From the NCBI GenBank assembly GCA_003255025.1, contig QANY01009317.1, positions 913,001 to 977,000 of the forward strand: a stretch of 64,000 nt of DNA, written 5' to 3'. Each line of letters begins with the position of its first letter. Within the stretch, counting starts at the first letter, position 1. The notes under the pieces were generated by a model. It worked only from the letters and a program-made list of their open reading frames with translations. It was not told the DNA's origin and ran no database searches. Below are positions 1 through 9,908 of this stretch, piece after piece. The translations under genes were made by a program, and so were the position numbers. The stretch comes from Datisca glomerata (lineage: Eukaryota > Streptophyta > Magnoliopsida > Cucurbitales > Datiscaceae).

Positions 1-803
1 GGCAACGAGGTCTTCAACCTCATACCACCATAAGTCTTGGACTACCAGAAGTTAAGTATAGTTATTAGGATTACATTGATTCCTTTACCTATGTCTTTTA
101 TTATCAAAATTCCGTGCATAATCACACGTGATTTATCAGAATCTGTCCCGAGGTCCTCAAAATGATCTTCCCAATTGGTTTCTCGTTTGATGGGATAAGT
201 TCGAGATCTCTCTTGAGATTTTACCACAATTGGTCCGTACAGCCTGAGTATGGGTTTTAGTTCGAGATCTCTCTCGAGATCTCTCTGGCTCATTTTGTTA
301 TTCGATTCATAATCCAATGTATATGGAAATGGGATCTTCAATGTGATTATCAGAGCAAAATCCCCCTCTTAAAAAGTGTATTTTATAGAAAATGGTGGGA
401 TAAGGGGATGAACCCTAATTTACTAGAATTAGTGAAATTAATTAAAGCCCATGCTTAGGCTTGTCTAGATGCCATTCGAAAGGCTCTTCCAATAGTATCA
501 GAAAATCCATTCCTCCTAGCTCAAGGTGAATTGAATAAGCAATTCCCCAACTTATTAGAAAAGAGCTAATTATGAAGTATGGATTTCATGAAGGATCATT
601 TCCTCCAGGCCATCGATTCAACATCAGATACTACCATGAAATTTACAAGTAGTAAAACTGAATCTGATCATGAAGAAGATGACAATGATTTCAGTATTCT
701 AGCAGGAGAAAGCCATGCCCCAGAAGATGACCCTACCATTAGTGACTTCTGGGATTCTTTTACCTGCATGATTTCAGAAAAGATAGATAAAGACAAGAAA
801 TGA
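1..803 (+). pseudogene. Pararetrovirus ORF2, 3' part (unit A)
   Basis: Plus-strand remnant of the viral ORF2, starting inside the gene at the window edge. Positions 1-240 match 2040-2250 of the second unit and, inverted, 5470-5660. From about 285 to 803 it encodes the conserved 'AHFV.RF' segment, a helical stretch and the acidic tail with SDHEEDDNDFSILAGES, ending at a TGA at 801-803. In-frame stops and shifts break it. ORF2 of these viruses has no known function. An antisense ORF over 42-341 is a shadow: the sense direction is fixed by homology with the other two copies. Confidence 0.7.
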
Positions 804-1010
804 AAGGGTAAAGAATAATTCTTGTCCCCCACCAACAACTGTCGGCACATAACGATAAATCTACTTTACAAAAGTAGATTCCCACTAACAACAATAACAA
901 CAGTAAAAGCTACTTTAATAAAGTAGTCCTCCATTATCAGCAACGAGACAAATCTACTTTATCTAAAGTAGATTCCACTACATACATAGTAAAGAAGATG
1001 AGGATAAACG
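804..1010 (+). promoter_or_regulatory. Viral intergenic region fragment with three hairpins
   Basis: Follows the ORF2 stop. Three inverted repeats lie at 858-880 (10-bp arms AATCTACTTT, 3-nt loop), 910-926 (7-bp arms) and 951-974 (10-bp arms, 4-nt loop). The same three recur in the second unit at 2870-2986. Similarity to that unit stops near 1008, before the TATA box, so this copy lacks its core promoter. Confidence 0.65.
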
Positions 1011-1029
1011 ACTTGATCTAGGACAACCT

Positions 1030-1607
1030 ATTGGAAAACCAAGAAGAATCATAATTACATAAAAGACTTTTATCCGCAATGTGCTCATGATAGTTCTATC
1101 CTTTACAGTAGACTCAAGAAGAATCATTCTCCTTAGACAACGGAACATACATTAGTAGTAAGAAAGATAAAACAGAAAATACAACAATTACATTGATTAT
1201 CTTTACCTAACCCTAAAATTGTTGAAATAGACCTCGAATCTAGGCTATGGTGGGATTCTTAAACAAGTGAATCCTAGTAATCAGAAAGAAGAACTTGCTT
1301 GATTTACTTCTGAAAGTTGGAAGGGACCAGCACTTATTTACCCGACCATTAAATATGAATGTTTAGCCATTGTTAATGTGTGCTAAATTTTTAGGATGAT
1401 TTACTTAATCAGCATTCTCTTATAAGAGTTGAGTGCTCTGCAGCCAAACAAATTTTTAAGAAAGATGTATACAATCTTGCTTCCAAGCAATTTTTTGTCT
1501 TTTTGCAGAGTTTATTATCAGTATTTGATTTTGATATTAAACATATCAAAGGTGAAAAAAATTCTTTACCAGACTTTTTAACCCATGAATATCTACATGG
1601 TTCATGA
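1030..1607 (+). pseudogene. Pararetrovirus ORF1 3' end: RT thumb and RNase H
   Basis: Remnant of the C-terminal polyprotein domain that copies and degrades template RNA. The segment from about 1080 matches the RT end. 1230-1607 reads as RNase H with visible motifs FTSESWKGPA, CLAIV, FDFDIKHIKG and SLPDFLTHE. Several stops and at least one frameshift interrupt it, and the RT palm is missing. The ORF1 stop TGA (1605-1607) overlaps the ORF2 start ATG (1604-1606). Confidence 0.75.
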
Positions 1608-2815
1608 ACAAAAGTAGAGGCCGAGGCCGTAGAGGTAGCGGTACGGGAAATCCTCACTCAACAGAATTTCTAAGTTTAAACAGAAATTTTAATAATAATC
1701 ACGAGGCTTCTTTTAACAAATCTGCTAAAGATGTCCATTTAATACCGGACCAATATATTTTCAACAGTATCATTAAAGAGACAATTCTCTTCATGGAAAC
1801 AGGAGATGAGCAATGGATGTCAGATCCATGGGAAATAAAGAAAAAATATCTATCTACCCAAGCATTTCCTACTCATTTTGAACAGTATCGCTATATTTAT
1901 GAAGCCATTGTGCTTAAAACAACAACAATGGAGATTAAACATATACTCCATGATTCCACCAGAACTGGTAGCCCTATTACATACAGTCAGACTACTATCC
2001 GGAACATTATGCCCATTGGGCAATACAGTCTTCACCCTCATACCACTTGAAGTCTTGGACCATAAGAAGATAAGTATAGTTATTGGGTCTACATTGATTT
2101 CTTTACCTATGTCTTTTATTATCAAAATCCCGTGCATAATCACACGTGGTTTATCATAATATGTCCAGAGGTCCTTAAAAATGATCTCCACAATTGATTT
2201 CTCGTTTGATGGGATAAATTCAGGATCTCTTTTGAGACTTTACCAGAATCGTCCGTACAACATTTAATGAATGGCATGCTGCCTATTCACTTCTACCAGT
2301 AATCAAGAAATATCTATCACTAAATCTATGGCTCATTTTGTTAACCGATTCACCATCCCATGGATATGAAAATCAGATCTTCAATGTGATTACCAGAATA
2401 AAATCCCCAACTTGAAAAGAGTTTTTTATTCAAAATGGTGGAATAAAGGGATGAACCTTAATTTATCAGAATTAATGAAATTAATTAAAACCCATACTCA
2501 GGCTTCTCTCGATGCCATTCCAAAGGCTCTTCCAATAGTATCAGAAAATACATTCATCCTAGCTCAAGGTGAATTGAAAATATAATTTCCCATCTTATTA
2601 GAAAAAGAGCTAATTATGAAGACTATAGATTTTATGAAGGATCATTTCCTCCAGGCCATCGGTTCAACAACAGATACTACCATGAAATCTATAAGTAGTA
2701 AAACTGAATCTAACATGAAGAAAGTGACAATGAATTTAATATTCTAGCAGGAGAAAGCCAGGTCCCTTCTCTTACCTACATGATTTTAGAAAAGATGGAT
2801 AAAGACAATAAATGA
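1604..2815 (+). pseudogene. Pararetrovirus ORF2 (unit B), broken
   Basis: ORF2 begins at ATG 1604, one base before the ORF1 stop, with an Arg/Gly-rich N-terminus (SRGRGRRG). It stays open to 2050 (148 codons; motifs DQYIFN and WMSDPW), then continues in other frames through an HTWFI-type motif (about 2140) and a Trp-rich NWFLVWW segment (about 2190) to the acidic tail and a TGA at 2813-2815. Function of ORF2 in this virus group is unknown. The tail (about 2700-2770) carries a deletion compared with the unit A copy. The order of these parts agrees in the three copies in this window. Confidence 0.7.
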
Positions 2816-3610
2816 AAGGGTAGAGAATAATTCTTGTCCCCCACCTGCAACCGTCGGTACATAACGACAAATCTACTTTACAAAAGTAGATTCCCACTAA
2901 TAATATTAACAACAGTAAAAGCTACTTTAATGAAGTAGTTCTCCATTATCAGCAACGAGACAAATCTACTTTATCTAAAGTAGATTCCACTACATACATA
3001 GTAAAGAAGATGATGATGAAGGACTCCACCTGTCAAGGATAGACAACCTTATATGTCTTACATTTTGTATTATAAAAGGGAGGCCTCACCCTTGTTGAAG
3101 GAAGGTAAGAAATTCTAGGCGCTCATGTGTTGAGCATAGCACCCATTCGCCTTCTCTATGTACTCTATCTCTGACTCTCCCTCTCTCTCCAATAAAGTAA
3201 TAAATTCTCAAGTTTTGATTCTCACATGGACATAACTCTAAGTGTTCTTTAAAATTTTCACTTCATCTATAGTTCATGAGAGCATGTATGGAATAATTTA
3301 AGTCTGATATGATCAAAATATAACCTCCAGTATTTATCGATCCCGTGCTGACTGAAGTAATACTTTGATAGATGTTGATTATCAATACATACTTAGTATT
3401 AAGACTAAGCATATAGTTAGCGTATGTGACCTCAAGTCGCGTCTGGGCTAGGTCCGCTGAGCAGGAAGTGTGTTAGGACCGTTTATCCCTGTAAAACGTT
3501 GGCAATCTGCCTAACTATGTGTTCTGTATTTACCTAAGTCATGAATGTTGATCAGTATGTATCTGATTGTTCAACCATGTATTTGAGTGTAGTTGATGGC
3601 ACACCCCAGT
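2816..3610 (+). promoter_or_regulatory. Pararetrovirus promoter and leader
   Basis: Intergenic region between ORF2 and the primer site. It holds three hairpins (2870-2892, 2922-2938, 2963-2986), a TATA box (TATAAAAG, 3071-3078), a pyrimidine-rich (CT)-type tract (about 3160-3190) and a polyadenylation signal AATAAA (3191-3196), then a long leader. This is the standard layout of a caulimovirid full-length-RNA promoter. Whether it still drives transcription is unknown. Confidence 0.7.
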
Positions 3611-3624
3611 TGGTATCAGAGCCA
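3611..3624 (+). other. Primer-binding site for tRNA-Met (pararetrovirus)
   Basis: TGGTATCAGAGCCA is complementary to the 3' end of initiator tRNA-Met and marks position 1 of caulimovirid maps. Viral sequence is continuous across it (leader on the left, movement domain on the right), so this copy derives from a circular or tandem form rather than a linear molecule ending here. Confidence 0.85.
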
Positions 3625-3690
3625 TGAATAGTCTTGGTTATATTATGATTATATTTTCTTTCAATTATTCATACATGATCAAAAGAAAAT

Positions 3691-4619
3691 ATGAGTGAAA
3701 TTGATTATTCTTTGTCATCTAATGCAAATACATTAGTTTCAACTTCTGAAGTAATAGAACTAATAGTATATCAGGATGTAAAAGAAGTCTTAGATAAATG
3801 GACAATCCCTAAGGTTAAACCAGAAACCATATATAAAATTGGAACATTTGATTTTACCAATAAAAAAATCATTAAAACATTTGAGCATGCTATACCACTG
3901 CACAATAGTGATGATATTGTTTATCTGTTGCATGTTCATGATCTATATCATTTCATGCAAAAAATACAAGTATGTGCATATAGGACTTGTACAAATTACA
4001 TTTAAACCTTTGACCTTACTTGGTCAAAATACCAGTATTCAGTGTACCTTCCGAGATGGACGGTGCCTCAACTGAAAAACATATCTCATGGGAGCTATTG
4101 AAACTAGCTTATCCCATGGGCCTGCGTATTTTAATATTTATCCGAATTTAAGTTTTCACTTTCTAAGACTAATCTCTTTAAAGTCTTAGAGCTTAGAGTT
4201 ATTTTATATGGTTACGAGTATCTCACAGGATCTCCTTCCTCTGCGATACTTTTCAGAATCCATCTGAAGGTTCTTTCCACCTTGAACCCCTATACCAGAA
4301 AGTAGAATGAACAGGGACATGCTGTCCTTATTGATACCAATCTCTTCAGCAGCAAGTTACCATCCCTAAGATGATACCTTCGGAGAAAATTACTTTTCCA
4401 GACAAGTGGAAAATTTCGAATGCTATCCCCATCAGACCAATCATCAGAAAATGTATTGAAGATGTGGTCCAGACTCAAGGAGGTAATATTTATCTTCATT
4501 TTCAGAAACCTCTTACTAGAAGCATTTTTAGTATTAGTTATAGGAGTAACCTTCCCTATAACATAGATCTTCCAGAATCTTCTAGACCTTCTTCTGTAGA
4601 ATCTACCAATTCTGAGTAG
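3691..4619 (+). pseudogene. Pararetrovirus movement-protein domain (ORF1 N-terminus), broken
   Basis: Start of viral ORF1, 67 bases after the primer site. The first 104 codons (3691-4005) are open. The reading then moves to the +1 frame (to 4075), meets a TGA, and resumes in pieces, the last open one ending at 4619. Order and spacing fit the 30K-type movement protein that lets plant viruses pass plasmodesmata, with the conserved block near 4060-4210. At least two frame shifts and two stops are visible. Confidence 0.65.
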
Positions 4620-5465
4620 ATACTAGAAGCCCAAATTAGAGGTATCCATATATCAAAAAGTCAAATACCTCATGCTGTCTATGAAGATAGACCAAACATC
4701 AGAAGGCCTAATAGCCCAACCGCAAGTGATATGCAATTCGATATATAATGGATTTTACATCCAATAGTGAACTGCGTAAGCACCTAAATTAGGATTTTAT
4801 GCAAGATAAATATCATGAATTTCGATTATGGTATTTTCAATCTCATACTCCTCAACACTTAAAAACCCTTAAAGACTAGTATTATTACCATCTTTGGAGT
4901 AACCAGATTCTTAGATCCTTCCCCGTATAGTATTGTGAAGTTACTAAGAAAGAACAATTTCTTAATAATGATCAGATTAATGTCGTCATGGGAATATAGA
5001 AGAATTGGATTATGATAACGGGTAAATCTTATCAAACTGTCCATCCTCCACCGTTATCATTAGAATGAACTCATATTAATGAGAGCGCTATACCGTTAAT
5101 CATCTCTCCTTATGTTGAGATTCGAGAACAACCCAAGTCTACCCAACGTATGACTTTACGCTGGTAAGTATTACTATCCTCGACCTACACTACAAGACAT
5201 CATGTATAAAGAAAACATCATTCATACTCAAAAATCTTATCACGGTCAAACTATCTATGAATGAAACATAGATGGTAGATATGAATATCAGGTTTTCGAA
5301 ACCATACATCATATGATTATGTATCTTCCGTATGGAAACAGAATCATAATTCTAATAATCAAATAGCCAAATTTCTTATCAATGGCTTTATCGGTAAGAT
5401 AATGGGATAATTGTCTCACTCAAAAGCAACGTGATGAAATCTTATCAATGGCTGTATGGACCAAT
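4620..5465 (+). pseudogene. Pararetrovirus capsid-like (gag) domain, broken
   Basis: Continuation of ORF1 downstream of the movement domain. No long open frame remains, but short blocks across all three plus frames resemble the capsid region of caulimovirid polyproteins (for example HINESAIPLI near 5075-5105 and a GFIGKIMG block near 5390). The zinc-knuckle part that should follow is absent because the plus-strand unit ends near 5465, where the opposite-strand unit begins. Confidence 0.5.
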
Positions 5466-6025
5466 TCTAGTACAGTGTCAAGTGAGATCCTGAATTTATC
5501 CCACCAAAAGAGAAACCAATTGGGGAGATCATTTTTAAGGACCTCGGGACAGCTTTTGATAAACCATGTGTATGCACGAGATTCTGATAATAAAATTCAT
5601 AGGTAAAAGAATCAATGTAATCTCAATAACTATACTTACCTTCTGATGGTCCAAGACTTCTGGTGGTATGAGGGTGAAAACCCCATTGTCCAATGAGCAT
5701 AATGTTTTAGATAGTAGCCTTATTGTATGTAATATGACTGCCAGTTCTGGTGGAATCATGAAGTGTATGTTTAATCTCCATAGATATTTTTTCTTTATTT
5801 TCCATGGATCGGACATCCATTGCTCATCTACTATTTCAATGAAGAGAATTGTCTCTGCAGTAAGTTGAAGATATACTGTTCTAGTATTAAAAGAACATCT
5901 TTAGCAGATTTGCTAGAAGAAGCCTCTTGATTACTGTTAAAATTTCTATTTAAACTTGAAATTTCTGTTGAGTAGAGATTTCCCCTGTCACGACCTCTAT
6001 GGCCTCGGCCTCTTCTTCTGTTCAC
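5466..6025 (-). pseudogene. Pararetrovirus ORF2 5' part, minus-strand unit
   Basis: Minus-strand copy of the ORF2 start, directly after RNase H. Open blocks cover 6025-5831 (Arg/Gly-rich RRGRGHRGRDRG) and 5816-5535 (WMSDPW is encoded just upstream of the second block). The start codon has changed from ATG to GTG, so the ATGA overlap seen at 1604 is GTGA here. The copy stops near 5466, where the plus-strand unit ends. Confidence 0.65.
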
Positions 6026-6958
6026 GAACCCTGTAAATACTGACGGGTTAGAAAGTTTGGTAAAGAATTCTGTTCACCTTTGATATGTTTATATCAAATC
6101 AAATACTGATAACAAATTCTGCCAAGAGGCAAAAATTTGCTTGGAAGCAAGATTCTTTACATCTTTCTTAAAAATTTATTTGGCTGTAGAGTAGTCAACT
6201 CTCATATGAAAATGATTATTAAGTAAATCATCTTGAAGTTTGAGCACGTATTTAACAATGGTTAAACATTCCTGTTTAATGGTCGGATAATTAAATGCTG
6301 GTCCTTTCCAAACTCCAGAAGTAAATCTACGGGGTTCTTCTTTCTGATTTCTAGGATTCACTTGCTTAAGAATCCCACCATTGCCTAGATTCGAGGCGTC
6401 AGTTTCAATAATGTTTTTCCATAAATGGTTAGGTAATGATAAACAATGTAATTGTTATTTTTATGTTTTATCTTTCTTACTGCTAATGTATATTCTGTTG
6501 TTCAAGGAGAATGATTATTCTTGAATCTACTGTAAAGGATAAAACTATCTTGTTCAACAACCTGGATTTGCCAAAATCCTGATTTTAAATCAAATTTAGA
6601 AAAAAAATACTGAATTTTTTAAGCGATTTAACAGATCCTTTTTATTCGGAATAGGATATCGAATCCATTGGAGGGCATCATTGAGCGGTTTATAAATAAT
6701 GACTAAACGAGGTTGTCCTCGTTCCATCTTAACATTCTTATACACATAAAATGCTGTGCAACTCCAATGAGACTTGCTAGGTCTAATGGGTTTTTTCTGT
6801 AGTAAAGATTCAATTTCTGTTTTACAGATTTTGAGATATTTATGTTTCATTTGACTAGGTCTAGATTTTGTAGGAATATATTTTTTTATCAAAATCCTGA
6901 TGACACGGGAAAAAAATAATATGCTTTTTTCTATTCCAAAAAGCATTTGGCAGCTCAC
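6026..6958 (-). pseudogene. Pararetrovirus reverse transcriptase - RNase H, palm deleted
   Basis: 6958-6596 is an open piece of the RT fingers (WSCTAFYV, RGQPRLV, RYPIPNKKDLLNRL). Just after it comes FDLKSGFWQIQ, carrying the first catalytic Asp. The next recognisable sequence is RT thumb, so most of the palm including the YxDD motif is missing. RNase H follows (6361-6176 open; RFTSGVWKGPA) and ends at about 6027 against ORF2. Dead polymerase. Confidence 0.75.
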
Positions 6959-7740
6959 TGCAAATTTTGGTTTGAAATTATGTTAAAATCATTTTGATTT
7001 TATTTTGAATAGAGAACTGTTGAATTTTCTTTTCAAGAGTAAAAAATTGGACTTCTTTTTGAAGAAAATTAATTTGATTTTCTTTATATTGTATAAGATC
7101 TTTAATAAGATCTAATTCTTTGGTATATGATTTGTAATAAATTTGAAAATAATTTTTCTGTTGTTAACGGTAGTATAAATAGCATTACTATCAATTTTAT
7201 CCATAGGCATCAAGATGCACATAAAATGATTGTCTAGGATAATATTATGAGTCATGTTTTTTAGCAAAATAAAGGAAGTAGGTAAACAAATTCATTATTT
7301 ATAGATTAAAACTTCTGATAATTTAAAGTTAATTTTTATTCTGTTACTATTTACACTGGTAAGAGATTGAGTGATTTTCTCAAAATATTTCGTAGGGATT
7401 AAACCCTCTTGGATACAGTTCATATCAGCCCCTATATCAATAAGGGCGATTGCATCTTTTATTATAAAATTTGATTTAATAATAAAAGTGATACAGGTAT
7501 ACCATTTTTGAAAATTTACCTTATTCATAATTATAAGATATTGGTTACTGTTATCCTTTGGCGGAGAAGAATATTCTGGTTCTGGTATAGGTTCCTTACC
7601 TTTAGAAGGTAGTTCTTGCTTAATAAGGGCAAGATCCTGGAAAATAATTTGAGTAACATGTTGTAACTGTTTAACTTCTGATTTAAGAAGATTGACTTCC
7701 ATTTTCAAGTCCTGAATAGTAATAGGTTTTTCTGAATAAT
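6959..7740 (-). pseudogene. Pararetrovirus aspartic protease with upstream coiled coil
   Basis: 7708-7295 is open for 137 codons. It begins with a short coiled coil (KSEVKQLQHV) and reaches the retropepsin active site as DIGAD near 7435, where retropepsins have D-T/S-G, so the central residue is changed. The part down to 6959 holds the protease end and a linker to RT with stops. Confidence 0.7.
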
Positions 7741-8335
7741 AAGAGAATCCCGTAAGTCACTGATGGTAGAGTCATCTTCTGGGGCCTCGCTTTGTCCTGC
7801 TAGAATACTGAATTCATTGTCATCTTCTTCATGATCAGATTCAGTTTTACTACTTATAGATTTCATGGTAGTATCTGCTGTTGAACCGATTGCCTGGAGG
7901 AAATGATCCTTCATTAAATCCATAGTCTTCATAATTAGCTCTTTTTCTGATAAGTTGAGAAATTGCTTTTTCAATTCACCTTGAAGTAGGATGAATAGAT
8001 TTTCTGATACTGTTGGAAGAGCCTTTGGAATGACATCTAGAGAAGCCTGAGTATGGGCTTTAATTAACTTCATTATTTCTGGTAAATTGGGGTCATCCTC
8101 TTATCCTACCATTTTGTATAAAATACTCTTTTCAAGCGGGGGATTTTATTCTGATAATCATATTGGAGATCTCATTTCCCATCCACGGATATGATGAATC
8201 AGTTATCAAAATGAGCCACAGATTTAGTGACATATATATTCTTATTTGCTGGTAGAAGTGAATATGCAGTATGTAATTCATTAAATACTGGAGGTTATAT
8301 TATGATTATATTAGACTTAAATATGATATATATAA
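7741..8335 (-). pseudogene. Pararetrovirus ORF2 acidic tail joined to leader and protease
   Basis: 8073-7705 is open and matches the ORF2 tail of the plus units (SDHEEDDNEFSILAGQSEAPEDD). Instead of the ORF2 stop it runs, after a one-base shift, into the protease coiled coil. On its other side about 50 bases (8335-8285) match the inverted viral leader at 3290-3340, joined to ORF2 sequence near 8280. Both junctions look like recombination between viral segments. Confidence 0.6.
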
Positions 8336-9506
8336 ACTAGAAAATACTTATATAACTTACACTATACATAAAATTTTGGCACCTCCACTTTGATTGATAT
8401 TGTAGTTTATTTCAATATAAAAATAATTGTAAAGTGAAATACCACTAATATTTTTAACCTTAAACCACGAAAACTAACATAATACTTGCAAAACTGAGAA
8501 AAATAGAAAATAATTATTTTCTCTAAAGAGTATTTGATTATATGCATCGAAACGAAATTGCTTTATTATTAGCATATTTTTAGTAGATTTTTAATTGGGC
8601 CGAATATCGAGTCTCATGGGATAAATAATTGATTAAAAAGTAATACGAAATAATGGTTTCTATTTTTTATGTCTAGGAAACCTAATTTCATATATAAAAG
8701 TATTTACAGGTGATACGACCAATATTTATATTGGTGTCTTTTATTTGGCCCTGAGAACAAATTGTGGTTCCGCCCTGTATAATTCATTACTATTGTTTGA
8801 GATATTGAAGGTTTTTTCTAGGGTGGATATGATGAATATATTCTCTTGACTATTTAAATTATACTTTATAAACAAATGGTCCACTAGAAGAAAAGATAGG
8901 TTTTTTAATTAAGAGAATAGAAAATATGTCCATCATCAATGAAAAATTTATGGATTAATATTGAAAAAAAATCTAATATCCATATTTTTGTTAAAGTTAC
9001 ATAATAGATTCTAAGATGAATGAGTATATGACTCAAACTCACGACATTTCTAATATAAATGTAGAAGTTTAACCAACTGCGTCAATCAATCTTGTCTAAT
9101 ATCCATTATATATTCATTTAAATAGAATGAAAATATTACCTAGGCATAATATGTCAGATGTGCAATAATACAAGTTTCAATATTATAATTATAAATGATA
9201 AGAAAAAAAAGAGACGCATGATAATTACTTGCAACTTGCCTTGCCACCATGCAATTTCCCATTACTTTAGTGCACTAATCACATTGATTAAATAATGTTA
9301 ATGAATGAAACAGAAGACAATGAAATATGATCTAAAATGCATTTAAGTTTGGTAGAAAGAACCTCCACTAGCTACTTACCTAATAATATATTATAATATG
9401 TTTTCAAAGACAATAACGTATTATATTAATTTTTTCGACATTGTGTCTTATTTATTTATTTATTTATTTTATTGAGCAATCTCATGAAAACTAACTTTTC
9501 ATGTAA
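8336..9506. other. AT-rich intergenic DNA
   Basis: No open frame, transposon end or repeat that I can recognise. Very AT-rich, with a short TTTA run near 9449-9470. Confidence 0.6.
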
Positions 9507-9516
9507 TTCTTTTTAA
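9507..9516. repeat. Target-site duplication, left (MULE)
   Basis: TTCTTTTTAA directly before the left inverted repeat; identical copy at 14044-14053. Confidence 0.9.
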
Positions 9517-9908
9517 GGTTAATTATAGTACACCTCTCAACATTTTACCATTATACCAAAATGTCACATGACCTTTAAAATTGTTCAAAATATCCTATGA
9601 CTTATCATTTTTTTTATCAACACCCTCCCGTTACTTCCGTTAAAAAATGTAACGTAAGTCACGAGCGTGTCTTAATGGACAATGGGATAATTTTACACCC
9701 CCATCGCCACGTGTGAGACATCAACGGCCACACATCTACCTACCCCATGAAAGGCCCTTCAATATCCCATCTCCATTTTCACAGCTTCGAAACCCCATGT
9801 TTATTTTCTCAATTCTGAAGCCCCCCATTTACCATTTTCTCAGTGTCAAAGCCATGCATCTACCATCGTCTTCTTAGTTTCATCTCCTCAATTTAATCTT
9901 ATTCCTCG

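Larger units (their letters stand above)
1..8335. mobile_element. Endogenous pararetrovirus cluster (Caulimoviridae, Florendovirus-like)
   Basis: Decayed copies of a plant pararetrovirus integrated in the chromosome. Recognisable parts are a movement domain, capsid-like domain, aspartic protease, reverse transcriptase, RNase H, an ORF2 that overlaps the ORF1 stop by ATGA, and an intergenic promoter with a tRNA-Met primer site. Plus-strand units (1-1010 and about 1011-5465) meet a minus-strand unit (8335-5466) tail to tail. All coding parts carry stops and frameshifts, so none is functional. The ORF1/ORF2 overlap in the -1 frame is what I know of Florendovirus; genus assignment is inference, family assignment is firm. 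Confidence 0.85.

Noticed and set aside
3611..3624. tRNA gene fragments (also near 22450, 28140, 32310, 45541 and 48915)
   Set aside because: These are primer-binding sites placed next to LTRs or a viral leader; no cloverleaf surrounds any of them.
1..8335. A replication-competent endogenous virus
   Set aside because: Every coding part has stops or shifts, the RT palm is deleted and part of the capsid region is absent.
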